Notes: generated by a model from the sequence alone, not told the origin. A stretch of 64,000 nt of DNA from Pelagibacteraceae bacterium AG-464-P07 (GCA_003211695.1 QCSA01000002.1:62001-126000), one strand, 5' to 3'; shown: positions 33,311-42,894, numbered from the stretch's first letter. A program made the numbers and translations.

Positions 33311-33326
33311 ATACAACATATAGTTG
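33311..33326 (+). promoter_or_regulatory. NrdR-like box 2 upstream of nrdA
   Basis: ATACAACATATAGTTG matches 12 of 16 positions of the NrdR box consensus and shares ATATAGT with box 1 exactly 31 bp away. It lies 35 bp before the nrdA ATG at 33362, where a repressor would block the promoter. Confidence 0.5.
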
Positions 33327-33361
33327 ATTTTACATAAAGACTTAACAATATTGTTATTTTT

Positions 33362-35281
33362 ATGAATAAAAACCTGTCTTTGGCAATAGAGAAAGCTGTC
33401 CGTAATTTCCCATCAAAACATGAAATTAAAGATCTTGATAAAAGACCGGATCTTTTTTCATTAACACAAGAAACTGAGTTATTTCAAAATGATAAGGGTA
33501 TAACTGTAACAATAGATAGATCCAAAGATTCTAACTTAACTAATTTTGGTAAAGCAACTTTAAGTGATAGGTATTTAGGACTTAACGAATCCTTCCAAGA
33601 TTTATTTGCAAGAGTCGCTAGCACATATGCTGACAACAACTTACATGGACAAAAAATTTATAACTACATCAGTGATTTATGGTTTATGCCAGCAACTCCA
33701 ATTTTATCAAACGGCGGCACGACAAGAGGATTGCCCATTTCTTGTTTTTTAAACGAAGCTGGAGATAGTCTTGAAGGAATACTTGATCTATGGAGTGAAA
33801 ATGTTTGGTTAGCTGCTAAAGGTGGTGGCATAGGTAGTTATTGGGGCAATCTCCGATCTATTGGAGAAAAAATTGGAAAAGTTGGTAAAACTTCTGGAAT
33901 TATTCCATTTATAAAGGTGATGGATTCTTTAACGATGGCAATTAGCCAAGGATCTTTAAGGAGAGGTTCGGCAGCCTGTTATTTACCAATCGACCATCCA
34001 GAAATTGAAGAGTTTATTGAGATGAGAAGACCGACCGGAGGTGATCCAAATAGAAAATCACTAAATTTACATCACGGCATTTTGGTAAGTGACGCCTTTA
34101 TGCGTGCAGTAGAAACTGATGATCAGTGGGCTCTAAAGAGTCCAAAAAATGGAATTATTCATACAACTGTTTCTGCAAGAAATTTATGGATAAGATTGTT
34201 AACAGCTAGAATTGAAACTGGTGAACCATATATTATTTTTATAGATACAGTTAACAGGTTAATTCCACAACACCACAAACTAGCTGGATTAAATATAAAA
34301 ACTTCTAATTTATGTAGCGAAATTACTTTACCAACTGGAATTGATAAGGACGGAAAAGATAGAACAGCAGTTTGTTGTTTATCTTCGCTCAATTTAGAAA
34401 AATATGATGAGTGGAAGGATGATGAAAATTTTATCAAAGATGTGATGAGATTTCTAGATAACGTCCTGACCGACTTTATTGAAAAAGCGCCTAATTCATT
34501 TAAAGATGCTAAGTATTCAGCTATGAGAGAAAGAAGTGTAGGTCTTGGAGTAATGGGTTTGCATTCTTATTTTCAGAAAAATATGATTCCATTGGAGACT
34601 GTAATGAGCAAAGTTTGGAACAACAAAATATTTAAAAATATCAAGGAAAAAGTTGATGATGCATCAAAAATCCTTGCAGAAGAAAAAGGCCCTTGCCCAG
34701 ATGCAGCAGAATATGGTTTTAATGAGAGATTTTCTAATAAAACAGCGATTGCCCCAACAGCATCAATTTCAATAATTTGTGGGGGAACATCGCCAGGTGT
34801 TGAGCCTATTGTTGCAAATAGTTATACGCACAAAACTCTTTCGGGGTCTTACAATGTAAGAAATAGATATTTAGAAAAAATACTAGAAAAATATGACAAA
34901 AATAATGATGAAATTTGGTCTAGCATTACTACCAACCAAGGATCAGTATCACATTTAGATTTTTTAACCAATCTTGAGAAAGATGTATTCAAAACAGCGT
35001 TTGAGCTTGATCAGAAATGGATTGTTGAATTGGGTGCTGATCGTACGCCCTACATTTCTCAGGCACAATCGATTAATATTTTTTTACCAGCTGACGTTAA
35101 TAAAAAAGAACTTCATCAAATACATTTTCAAGCATGGAAAAAAGGATTAAAAAGCCTATATTATTGTAGATCAAAATCTATTCAAAGAGCAGAAAATGTT
35201 AATGGTGAATTGTTAGAAATTTACTCAAAAAATGAATCAGGTGAAGAAATAGATTATGACGAGTGTTTATCATGTCAGTAG
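33362..35281 (+). CDS. nrdA: Class I ribonucleotide reductase alpha subunit
   Basis: Catalytic subunit of class I ribonucleotide reductase, 639 residues, reducing NDPs for DNA synthesis. The redox Cys of PISCFLNEAGDSLEG, the radical-site NLCSEITLP and its neighbour AVCCLSSLNL, and APTASISIICGGTSPGVEPI are present; the tail ends DYDECLSCQ with the shuttle CxxC. With 639 residues it is shorter than E. coli NrdA (about 760) and no N-terminal ATP-cone is evident, so overall activity control by dATP may be absent. The stop overlaps the nrdB start region. Paired NrdR-like boxes lie upstream. Confidence 0.95.
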   Translation: MNKNLSLAIEKAVRNFPSKHEIKDLDKRPDLFSLTQETELFQNDKGITVTIDRSKDSNLTNFGKATLSDRYLGLNESFQDLFARVASTYADNNLHGQKIYNYISDLWFMPATPILSNGGTTRGLPISCFLNEAGDSLEGILDLWSENVWLAAKGGGIGSYWGNLRSIGEKIGKVGKTSGIIPFIKVMDSLTMAISQGSLRRGSAACYLPIDHPEIEEFIEMRRPTGGDPNRKSLNLHHGILVSDAFMRAVETDDQWALKSPKNGIIHTTVSARNLWIRLLTARIETGEPYIIFIDTVNRLIPQHHKLAGLNIKTSNLCSEITLPTGIDKDGKDRTAVCCLSSLNLEKYDEWKDDENFIKDVMRFLDNVLTDFIEKAPNSFKDAKYSAMRERSVGLGVMGLHSYFQKNMIPLETVMSKVWNNKIFKNIKEKVDDASKILAEEKGPCPDAAEYGFNERFSNKTAIAPTASISIICGGTSPGVEPIVANSYTHKTLSGSYNVRNRYLEKILEKYDKNNDEIWSSITTNQGSVSHLDFLTNLEKDVFKTAFELDQKWIVELGADRTPYISQAQSINIFLPADVNKKELHQIHFQAWKKGLKSLYYCRSKSIQRAENVNGELLEIYSKNESGEEIDYDECLSCQ

Positions 35282-36276
35282 CAAAATTATCAAAAGAAAC
35301 AATAACACCTAATAAAAAAGGACTACTTGTTGGAAATCCTGTTTATAAACCATTCAGATATCCTTGGTGTTATGATGCATGGTTAACTCAACAACGTATT
35401 CATTGGTTACCAGAAGAGGTCCCTTTGGGTGACGACGTTCGAGATTGGCAAAAAAACTTAAATCAATCTGAGAAGAATTTATTAACACAAATTTTTAGAT
35501 TTTTTACCCAAGCAGATGTTGAGGTTAATAATTGCTATATCAGGCATTACATGAATGTTTTTAAACCTACTGAAGTTCTAATGATGATGTCTGCTTTTGC
35601 ATCCATGGAGACAATTCATATAGCTGCTTATTCACATTTATTAGATACCATAGGGATGCCGGAAGCTGAGTATTCTGCTTTTTTAAAATATAAACAAATG
35701 AAAGATAAATATGATTATATGCAGAGTTTTGATATTAAGTCGAATCACAACATTGCAAAAACAATCGCTGTATTTAGTGCATTTACCGAAGGCTTACAAT
35801 TATTTGCAAGTTTTGCAATCTTACTAAACTTTCCAAGACAAAATAAAATGAAAGGCATGGGTCAAATTGTTACTTGGTCAGCAAGAGATGAAACTTTACA
35901 TTGTAACTCAATGATAAGATTGTTTAATGAATTTGTAAAAGAAAACCCAGAAATTTGGAATGATAAATTAAAAAAAGAAATCTATGAAGCTTGTCGTATA
36001 ATTATATCTCATGAAGATGCATTTATTGATTTAGCTTTTGAGATGGGACCAATAAATGGACTTACACCTAAAGAAATCAAACAATATATTAGATGGATTG
36101 GAAATAGAAGATTAATACAATTAGGATTAAAACCAATCTATGATGTAGATAAAAATCCTCTCACATGGCTTGATACAATGCTTAATGCAGTTGAACACAT
36201 GAATTTTTTTGAGGGAAGATCTACCGAGTATTCAAGAGCATCTACAAAAGGTACTTGGGCCGAAGCTTTTTCCTAA
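35272..36276 (+). CDS. nrdB: Class I ribonucleotide reductase beta subunit
   Basis: Radical-generating subunit, 334 residues from the ATG at 35272 that lies within the last codons of nrdA (a GTG three codons earlier is possible). Metal ligands appear as FASMETIHIAAYSHLLDTIG (Glu, His and the candidate radical Tyr, about residues 106-125), FTEGLQLFASFA, and WSARDETLHCNSMI (Glu-X2-His, about 203-216). RFFTQADVEVNNCY supplies the first carboxylate region. It forms an alpha2-beta2 complex with NrdA. The 10-bp overlap ensures coupled translation. It ends 9 bp before the convergent citrate-synthase gene. Confidence 0.95.
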   Translation: MSVAKLSKETITPNKKGLLVGNPVYKPFRYPWCYDAWLTQQRIHWLPEEVPLGDDVRDWQKNLNQSEKNLLTQIFRFFTQADVEVNNCYIRHYMNVFKPTEVLMMMSAFASMETIHIAAYSHLLDTIGMPEAEYSAFLKYKQMKDKYDYMQSFDIKSNHNIAKTIAVFSAFTEGLQLFASFAILLNFPRQNKMKGMGQIVTWSARDETLHCNSMIRLFNEFVKENPEIWNDKLKKEIYEACRIIISHEDAFIDLAFEMGPINGLTPKEIKQYIRWIGNRRLIQLGLKPIYDVDKNPLTWLDTMLNAVEHMNFFEGRSTEYSRASTKGTWAEAFS

Positions 36277-36284
36277 TTAACAAA

Positions 36285-37409
36285 TTATCTTTGATTTAAA
36301 AGTACCACTTTTCTATGATCACTTCCTTTGTATTTTGAAAGTGGCCTAATCAATTTGTTAGAGGCATATTGCTCTATAATATGTGCTGACCATCCAGTAA
36401 TTCTTGCAATAACAAATATAGGAGTAAAAAAATCTGTATCAAAACCCATTAAATGATAAGTGGGCCCAGTTGGAAAATCCAAATTAGGATGAATATTTTT
36501 TTTCTCAATCATTTCTTTTTCTATAATTTCACTAATTTTATATAAATTTTTATCTTTTTTAAGTTTAGAAACTTTCAAAAAATATTTTTTCATAGTTGGA
36601 ACTCTAGAGTCTCCACTTTTATAAACTCTGTGGCCAAAACCCATTACTACTTGTTTTTTATTTAAATTATCAATTAACCAACTTTTTGCTTTGTTTGGTG
36701 TTTTAATTTTTTTCATCATATTCATGACTTCTTCGTTAGCTCCACCATGCAACGGTCCCTTCAAACTAGCAATAGCTCCTGTTATTGCGCTATAAATATC
36801 AGACAAGCTGCTAGTAATTGTTCTTGCCGTAAATGTAGAAACGTTGAAACTATGTTCAGCATATAAAATTAGAGAAACATCAAATGCTTTTACAATCTCT
36901 TTTTGTGGAATTTTACCAAAACACATGTAAAAAAAATTTTCAGAAAATGATAACTCTTTTTTAGGTTTTATTATCTTTTTACCTTTTCTGATTCTAAAAA
37001 AAGCTGCAATAGCAGTTGGAGTTTTAGCAAAAATTTTCATTATTTTTCTCATATTTGCCTTTGGAGAATTATCGGATGTATCCTTATCTTCTAAACCCAT
37101 GACACTAACGATAGTTCTTGAAACATCCATTGGATGAGCTTTTTTTGGTATGTGTTTTATTATTTCTCTCATATTTGTTGTGATATTTCTATTTTCTTTT
37201 TCTTCTTTCTTGAATTTATTAAGTTGAATACCGTTTGGTAGATTTCCATTAAGTATTAGATAAGCAACTTCTTCGAAACTACACATTTCACATAAATCTT
37301 GGACAGCATAACCTCTATAAGTAAGAGAGTTAATTTCGGGCATTACTTGTGAAATTGTTGTTTCATCAACAACAATACCTAGCAAACCTTTTTTAATTTC
37401 ATCAGTCAT
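36285..37409 (-). CDS. Citrate synthase family, probably 2-methylcitrate synthase
   Basis: A 374-residue citrate-synthase fold enzyme. The catalytic His regions are LKGPLHGGANEEVMNMM (about residues 214-230) and MGFGHRVYKSGDSRVP (about 254-269), and the Asp region is FPTGPTYHLMGFDTDFFTPI (about 314-333). Two features favour 2-methylcitrate synthase (PrpC): the short length and the MmgE/PrpD gene immediately upstream on the same strand (90 bp). It would join propionyl-CoA and oxaloacetate. A role as the cell's ordinary citrate synthase cannot be ruled out because no other copy is visible in the window. Confidence 0.85.
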   Translation of the reverse strand: MTDEIKKGLLGIVVDETTISQVMPEINSLTYRGYAVQDLCEMCSFEEVAYLILNGNLPNGIQLNKFKKEEKENRNITTNMREIIKHIPKKAHPMDVSRTIVSVMGLEDKDTSDNSPKANMRKIMKIFAKTPTAIAAFFRIRKGKKIIKPKKELSFSENFFYMCFGKIPQKEIVKAFDVSLILYAEHSFNVSTFTARTITSSLSDIYSAITGAIASLKGPLHGGANEEVMNMMKKIKTPNKAKSWLIDNLNKKQVVMGFGHRVYKSGDSRVPTMKKYFLKVSKLKKDKNLYKISEIIEKEMIEKKNIHPNLDFPTGPTYHLMGFDTDFFTPIFVIARITGWSAHIIEQYASNKLIRPLSKYKGSDHRKVVLLNQR

Positions 37410-37499
37410 TGTTCATTTATGACAGTCGTTATAACAGATATTGATAATTTTTATCAAAATTATCTCTTTTTTCCGTTACTATTTTTTTAACAAAATACA

Positions 37500-39002
37500 T
37501 TAAAAAATACCTTTTTTATTATTATTTTTTAATTTTCTTTCATCAACTTCAATATTTAGTTTGTGCAACTCACCAGACTTAATTTTTTTTAAATTTTGAA
37601 CATCTTTCAAAAATCTATTACTTTCACTAATTCTAACAATTCCGTTAGTTAAGATTAAAAATTTTTCAATATAATTTACCCTTTTAAATGGATGAGAACC
37701 ATATGTATGTGCGTTTGCCCTCTCTAAAGATTCAATTATTTTTTTTCCATCTTTCATTTTTAAAACTACTTTTGCTCCAAAGGATTTTTTTTTGGGATCA
37801 GGATGATGATATTTTTTTGTCCAAACTTTATTTTCGTGAGTTTCTATTTTATGCCATAACTCAACAGTAGATTTTTGGTGAGATCTTTTTTTATTATAGG
37901 ATTTTATATGGTGCCATTTTCCATCTTTTAAGGCTACAGCAAATATATACATGATCGAGTGATCAAGTGTTTCTCGACTTGCATTGGGGTCATATTTTTG
38001 AGGATCATTTGCTCCAGTGCCAATTACATTGTGGGTATGATGGCTTGTGTAAATATCTATTTTTTTTATTTTTGAAAAATCATCGATCTTTTTATTTAGC
38101 TTAATAGCTATATCTATCAAAGCTTGTGCCTGATATTCAGCTGAGTGTTCTTTTGTGTAAGTTTCTAAAATTGCTTTCTTTTGCTCATTTTTGTTTGGTA
38201 GTGGAATTAAGTATCTTGCTTTTTCTCCATCTAATATTTGAGCAATAATGCTATCTTCTCCTTCATAAATAGGACTTGGGGCATCTTCACCTCTCATCAC
38301 TCTATCTATTGCTTCGATCGCAAGTTTCCCAGCATGCGCTGGTGCAAAAGCTTTCCAACTTGATATTGTCCCTTTCCTCGACTGTCTTGTTGATATTGTT
38401 GTGTGTAAAGTCTGTTGTATGCCTTGATATATAATTTCAGTATTTAGCTTTAATAATGAGCCTAATCCAGCAGCTATGCTTGGTCCCAAATGTGCAATAT
38501 GATCAATTTTATGTTTATGTAAACATATGCCTTTTACTAAATTAACTTGAATTTCATAAGCTGAAATTATTCCTCTTAAAAGATTAAAACCATTTAAACT
38601 TTTTTGTTGAGCAACAGCTAATATAGGAGGAATATTATCACCGGGATGACTGTAATCGGCTGCTAAAAAAGTATCATGAAAATCTAATTCTCTAACTGCT
38701 GTTCCATTAGCCCATGCTGACCATTCACAATTGAACTTTTTTTTTGAAGATATTCCAAAAATTGAAGCACCATTTTTTCTTGGATGCTTCATCGCCATTT
38801 GCCTAGCTGTAATTACAGGCTTTCTGTTTAAAGATGCTATAGCAACAGAGGCATTATCAATTAATCTATTGATAACCATTTCTATTGCTGACTCATTTAG
38901 TGGAGCTTTGTCAGATGCAACTTCAGCTAATTTCCATGCTAATTGATTTTGCTTTTTTAGCTTAATCTTTGATGGATATACTTTTACAATAAATTTTTTC
39001 AA
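37500..39002 (-). CDS. MmgE/PrpD family 2-methylcitrate dehydratase
   Basis: A 500-residue MmgE/PrpD protein, the family that dehydrates 2-methylcitrate. Seen are [20 protein letters not shown] (about residues 105-124), [31 protein letters not shown] (about 206-225), [16 protein letters not shown] and the C-terminal [10 protein letters not shown]. Length agrees with PrpD (about 480-500). It precedes the PrpC-like gene on the same strand, so both should serve propionate/propionyl-CoA breakdown. No PrpB lyase or AcnD is in the window; it may be elsewhere. Confidence 0.88.
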   Translation of the reverse strand: MKKFIVKVYPSKIKLKKQNQLAWKLAEVASDKAPLNESAIEMVINRLIDNASVAIASLNRKPVITARQMAMKHPRKNGASIFGISSKKKFNCEWSAWANGTAVRELDFHDTFLAADYSHPGDNIPPILAVAQQKSLNGFNLLRGIISAYEIQVNLVKGICLHKHKIDHIAHLGPSIAAGLGSLLKLNTEIIYQGIQQTLHTTISTRQSRKGTISSWKAFAPAHAGKLAIEAIDRVMRGEDAPSPIYEGEDSIIAQILDGEKARYLIPLPNKNEQKKAILETYTKEHSAEYQAQALIDIAIKLNKKIDDFSKIKKIDIYTSHHTHNVIGTGANDPQKYDPNASRETLDHSIMYIFAVALKDGKWHHIKSYNKKRSHQKSTVELWHKIETHENKVWTKKYHHPDPKKKSFGAKVVLKMKDGKKIIESLERANAHTYGSHPFKRVNYIEKFLILTNGIVRISESNRFLKDVQNLKKIKSGELHKLNIEVDERKLKNNNKKGIF

Positions 39003-39014
39003 TTTTTTTTTTGA

Positions 39015-39614
39015 CTAATTAAAGAGTATAATTATAGCCGTAATAATTAGTAAAACAGCCAAAAAATATTCTATGATTTTTTTTATTTTGGCATTTTTTA
39101 TAAGTATTTTTATCGAAGAACCAAATAAAGCCCATAAACAAATTGACGGAAAACATATAAAGGGAGCTGTTAAAGCAACAAAAGTGGTTGCTAAATAAAA
39201 GTTTTCATTTACAGGAAAAAAAGCTGTTGAAGCGGTTAATGCAACAACCCAGGCTTTTGGGTTCATAAATTGAAAAAGCGCAGCTTCATATAACTTTAGA
39301 GGCCTGCCTGATTCTTTTTTATGTTCGGAAAAGGATCCAATAATTTTCCAACCTAAATAAAGCAGGTAAAAAAAACATAGCCATTTCAAATAATTTTGAA
39401 CTAATGGATATTTTTGAAATAAATTTCCTAAACCAAAGCAAACAAGAGTGATTTGAATAACATGACCAAAAGGAATACCAATTAAATGTGGAATAGTTTT
39501 TTTAAAACCAAATTTAATTCCAGAGGCGGTAAGCATTGCATTGTTAGGTCCTGGAGTCACAAACATTACAAAATAATAACTTATTAAAGCAAAAAATAGT
39601 TTTAACTCAATCAT
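39015..39614 (-). CDS. LysE/RhtB family exporter
   Basis: A 199-residue membrane protein with about six helices. The family signature VTPGPNNAMLTASGIKFGFK (about residues 19-38) and GIPFGHVIQITL, plus FQFMNPKAWVVAL (about 114-126), identify LysE/RhtB/CmaU-type exporters of amino acids or small metabolites. Its start lies 8 bp inside the 3' end of the phosphatase gene, so the two are coupled. It is followed 12 bp later by the PrpD-like gene. The substrate cannot be read from the sequence. Confidence 0.88.
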   Translation of the reverse strand: MIELKLFFALISYYFVMFVTPGPNNAMLTASGIKFGFKKTIPHLIGIPFGHVIQITLVCFGLGNLFQKYPLVQNYLKWLCFFYLLYLGWKIIGSFSEHKKESGRPLKLYEAALFQFMNPKAWVVALTASTAFFPVNENFYLATTFVALTAPFICFPSICLWALFGSSIKILIKNAKIKKIIEYFLAVLLIITAIIILFN

Positions 39615-40299
39615 TAATATATTTTTGAATTATTTCTTCCAATCCAACAAAATTTTTAATTAAATGATCATAATGAATTTGATCTGGTTTTTTTTCCGTA
39701 TAACCATTTTCGATTAATATAAAAGGAATTTTAGCTGCTTTTGCGGCAGTAGAATCTGTTTCACTATCTCCAATCATAATACTTTTTTTCAAATTTCCAC
39801 CAATAATTTCGATAGTATTTATTAGATGTCTAGGATCGGGTTTATTGTAATTAAATGTATTACCACCAGCTATGTAGTCAAAAAAATCATAAAATTTATT
39901 TTTTTTTAAAAGATCTATTGATAAATGTTCTTGCTTATTGGTGCATACAGCCATTGAAATAGAATTTTTCTTGCACCAGTTTAAAAAGCCCAATACTCCC
40001 ACCCTTGGTTTGCTTTTGTTATAAATATTTTGACTATAATAATTTATAAATTCTTTTGTCATTTCTTCATTTTCATTTTTGTTTGTTTTTTTAATTTTTC
40101 CAGTTCTTTCAGCTATTTCATGTATTGATTTTTTAATCATTGCTTTTGCTCCTCGACCTGCTAATTTTTTAATGTCGTCTAATTTTTTTTCTACATAACC
40201 AAATTTTTTCATTACGTGATTGTGGGCATTCATTAAATCAGGTGCCGTATCTACTAATGTACCATCTAGATCAAATAAAATTGTTAGTTTTTGACTCAT
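39607..40299 (-). CDS. HAD phosphatase, phosphoglycolate phosphatase-like
   Basis: A 230-residue haloacid-dehalogenase phosphatase. Motif I is LFDLDGTLVDTAPDLM (residues 8-23) with the nucleophile Asp, motif II AVCTNKQEH, motif III Lys in FNYNKPDPRHL, and motif IV MIGDSETDSTAAKAA. The cap-domain sequence (HNHVMKKFG, LAGRGAKAMIKKS) is like Gph, which removes 2-phosphoglycolate formed during DNA repair. MupP (MurNAc-6-P phosphatase) is a close relative and is possible. It heads a minus-strand run with lysE and is divergent from the GlmU-like gene. Confidence 0.87.
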   Translation of the reverse strand: MSQKLTILFDLDGTLVDTAPDLMNAHNHVMKKFGYVEKKLDDIKKLAGRGAKAMIKKSIHEIAERTGKIKKTNKNENEEMTKEFINYYSQNIYNKSKPRVGVLGFLNWCKKNSISMAVCTNKQEHLSIDLLKKNKFYDFFDYIAGGNTFNYNKPDPRHLINTIEIIGGNLKKSIMIGDSETDSTAAKAAKIPFILIENGYTEKKPDQIHYDHLIKNFVGLEEIIQKYIND

Positions 40300-40370
40300 T
40301 TTAAAAAGTATTAATAAGAAATATTTTGTGAGTTATTATAATTAATTTAGTATTGTAAAGATAATTTTTC

Positions 40371-41009
40371 ATGAATTCAAAAAATAAAAAAAATCTTGCA
40401 TTACAAGAAAAACAAAAGCAAAACAGTATTCGTAATAAATTTATGGCAAATGGAGTAACTTTGGTTGCTCCCGATACAATTTTTTTATCAGCAAATACAA
40501 AGATTGGAAAAAATGTTGTAATCAATCCTTACGTAGTAATTGGTTCAAACGTAAAAATTGGAAATAATGTGGAAATTTTGTCATTCACACACATTGAAAG
40601 TGCAAAAATTGAAAATAACGTAAAAGTAGGGCCCTTTTCTAGAATTAGACCTGGAACAGTTTTATCCAAAGGGTCAAGAGTCGGCAATTTTGTAGAAATT
40701 AAGAATAGCAAAGTTGGGGCCGAAACAAAGATAAACCATTTGTCTTATGTTGGTGATGCAATAATAGGTAAGTCTGCAAACATAGGAGCTGGAACAATAA
40801 CTTGTAATTATGATGGTAAAAGAAAATACAGAACAAAAATTCATAATGAAGCTTTTATCGGTTCCAATTCTTCATTGGTGGCACCCGTGACAATTGGAAA
40901 ACAATCTGTTGTAGGAGCTGGTTCTGTGATAACAAAAAATGTTAGGAAAAGATCCTTAGCCTTAACAAGAGCTAAACAAATTGAGAAAAAAAATTATAAA
41001 AAAAATTAA
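40371..41009 (+). CDS. GlmU C-terminal acetyltransferase domain, stand-alone
   Basis: A left-handed beta-helix acetyltransferase of 212 residues, corresponding to the C-terminal half of GlmU, which acetylates glucosamine 1-phosphate. The N-terminal LALQEKQKQNSIRNKFMANG aligns to the linker helix of full GlmU (about 225 residues in); all of the uridylyltransferase domain is absent. Hexapeptide repeats run from about residue 40; FARLRPG-like FSRIRPGTVL, INHLSYVGDAIIGKSANIGA, GTITCNYDGKRKYRT and VAPVTIGKQSVVGAGSVITK match the active site region. It is followed 3 bp later by glmS. UTP-transfer must come from another protein. Confidence 0.85.
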   Translation: MNSKNKKNLALQEKQKQNSIRNKFMANGVTLVAPDTIFLSANTKIGKNVVINPYVVIGSNVKIGNNVEILSFTHIESAKIENNVKVGPFSRIRPGTVLSKGSRVGNFVEIKNSKVGAETKINHLSYVGDAIIGKSANIGAGTITCNYDGKRKYRTKIHNEAFIGSNSSLVAPVTIGKQSVVGAGSVITKNVRKRSLALTRAKQIEKKNYKKN

Positions 41010-41012
41010 TTT

Positions 41013-42830
41013 ATGTGTGGAATAATTGGAATTGCTAGTACCAAACCTGTATCTGGGAATATAATTGAAGCATTAAAAAAACTTGAATACAGAGGATACG
41101 ACTCTGCAGGTCTATCAACCATAGATAATAATGAAATAAATGAAAAAAAATGTTCCGGACGAGTTGATAATCTTGAAAAAATTTTATTTGAAAATCCATC
41201 AAAAGGTAATTTGGGTATTGGTCATGTTAGATGGGCAACACACGGCATTCCTAATAAAATCAATGCTCATCCACACTCATCAGAGGTTGTATCTGTTGTG
41301 CATAATGGAATAATTGAAAATTCAAATTCAATAAAAAATGATTTAATAAAAAAAAATTACCTATTTAAATCACAAACAGACACAGAAGTAATCACTCTGC
41401 TTCTAACAAATTATTTAAAAAATTATGACATCTTAGACTCAGTTCATAAAACTCTAGAAATGCTTGAAGGAAGTTTTGCTCTTGGAATTATTTTTAAAAA
41501 TTTTAAAGATATTGTTGTAGGTGCCAGGAGAGGAAGCCCTTTGGCAGTTGGGTATGGTCATGAAGAAAATTATATTGGTTCTGACTCTTATGCTCTTAAA
41601 TCAATGACAAATAAAATTTCTTATTTGGACGATGGAGAAATTTGTATTTTAACTAGAGACAAAGTCGAGTTTTACAATTCAGAAAAAAATAAAATTAATA
41701 AAGAAATATTAACTTTATCAAATGATGAAAATAAAACCACCAAAGGTGATTTTAAAGATTTTATGTCTAAAGAAATTAATGAGCAATCGGTAACATCAAA
41801 AACTTGTTTAAAAGAATATATAGATTATTTAAGAAAAGATATTAATTTTTATAATTTTCCTATTAATCCAAATGAAGTAAATAAAATTACACTTATAGGA
41901 TGTGGCACAGCTTATCATTCATGTTTAATAGCAAAATATTTATTTGAAGACCTTACTTCAATTACAGTTGAGGCTGATATTGCATCTGAATTTAGATATA
42001 GAAAAGTTAAGTTTAAAAAAAATAATTTTTATGTTTTTGTTTCACAATCGGGTGAAACAGCAGATACTTTTGCAGCCTTAGACTTATGTAAAAAAAATAA
42101 AGCAAACACATGTGCAATAGTGAATGTTGTAGAAAGTTCGATTGCCAGAACCGCTGATTTTGTTCTTCCAATTCATGCTGGTCCAGAAATTGGAGTTGCG
42201 TCAACAAAAGCTTTTATTGGTCAAATGTTGGTTTTGTATTTGTTATCTTTGAAAATCTCTAAAGTTAGAAATGAAATAACAGATCAAAATTATACAAAAA
42301 GTATAAATGATCTTAATAATTTACCATCATTAATTAAAGAAGTATTAGCAAAAGGAGATGAAATACAAATCATAGCAAAAGATTTTGTTGACTCAAAAGG
42401 AACCATGTTTTTAGGTCGAGGTTTTTCTTATCCAATAGCTTTGGAAGGTGCTTTAAAATTAAAGGAACTTTCATATATTCATGCCGAAGGTTATCCAGCA
42501 GGAGAAATGAAACATGGACCGTTAGCATTAATAGAAGATGGTTTACCAGTTGTGGTTTTGGCTCCAAAAGACAAATATTTTGAAAAAACAATTTCAAATA
42601 TGCAAGAAGTTATTGCTAGAGGTGGTAAAGTGTTTTTGTTTACTGATGATGACAATGAAATTATAAGCGAAAATATTAGATATAAATTTAATATTCCGAA
42701 CAGCAATGACCACATAAAACCTTTTCTTTTAACTTTACCGTTACAAATGTTGGCTTATTATGTTGCTTCGTTCAAAAACTGCGATATAGACAAACCTAGA
42801 AACCTAGCAAAATCGGTCACAGTAGAATAA
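41013..42830 (+). CDS. glmS: Glutamine--fructose-6-phosphate aminotransferase (isomerizing)
   Basis: GlmS, 605 residues, makes glucosamine 6-phosphate from fructose 6-phosphate and glutamine. Cys2 after the initiator Met (MCGIIGIAS) is the glutaminase nucleophile, LEYRGYDSAG, GHVRWATHGIPN and CGTAYHSCLIAKY with SQSGETADTFAALDLCK (SIS domain) are all present, and the C-terminus ends DKPRNLAKSVTVE. It follows the GlmU-like gene by 3 bp: this pair starts amino-sugar synthesis for peptidoglycan and LPS. Length is standard. Confidence 0.96.
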   Translation: MCGIIGIASTKPVSGNIIEALKKLEYRGYDSAGLSTIDNNEINEKKCSGRVDNLEKILFENPSKGNLGIGHVRWATHGIPNKINAHPHSSEVVSVVHNGIIENSNSIKNDLIKKNYLFKSQTDTEVITLLLTNYLKNYDILDSVHKTLEMLEGSFALGIIFKNFKDIVVGARRGSPLAVGYGHEENYIGSDSYALKSMTNKISYLDDGEICILTRDKVEFYNSEKNKINKEILTLSNDENKTTKGDFKDFMSKEINEQSVTSKTCLKEYIDYLRKDINFYNFPINPNEVNKITLIGCGTAYHSCLIAKYLFEDLTSITVEADIASEFRYRKVKFKKNNFYVFVSQSGETADTFAALDLCKKNKANTCAIVNVVESSIARTADFVLPIHAGPEIGVASTKAFIGQMLVLYLLSLKISKVRNEITDQNYTKSINDLNNLPSLIKEVLAKGDEIQIIAKDFVDSKGTMFLGRGFSYPIALEGALKLKELSYIHAEGYPAGEMKHGPLALIEDGLPVVVLAPKDKYFEKTISNMQEVIARGGKVFLFTDDDNEIISENIRYKFNIPNSNDHIKPFLLTLPLQMLAYYVASFKNCDIDKPRNLAKSVTVE

Positions 42831-42843
42831 GCTTTCGAGCTTA
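42828..42843 (+). promoter_or_regulatory. UUCG hairpin overlapping the glmS stop codon
   Basis: TAAGCT-TTCG-AGCTTA makes a 6-bp stem with a stable UUCG tetraloop that begins with the stop codon. A T-run lies about 12 bases further on (42855-42861), so it is not a classical terminator but may end or stabilise the glmS message. Confidence 0.35.
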
Positions 42844-42894
42844 ACTGATCTTGGTTTTTTTACTAAATTATCTTATATATACTCAAGGTTGAAA

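Noticed and set aside
33190-33361. Riboswitch or small RNA between the mutase gene and nrdA
   Set aside because: No stable G/C-containing stems are seen; the region is explained by promoters, a short tandem repeat and NrdR-like boxes.
37441-37457. TTGATA-ATTTT-TATCAA inverted repeat between the PrpD- and PrpC-like genes as an operator
   Set aside because: Short A/T repeats of this kind are frequent in this composition and no regulator gene is nearby.
42013-42715. Minus-strand ORFs opposite glmS
   Set aside because: They are antisense shadows of an unmistakable glmS with no family features.
42828-42861. Classical intrinsic terminator after glmS
   Set aside because: The UUCG hairpin is only 6 bp and the T-run is about 12 bases away, so it is listed only as a hairpin.
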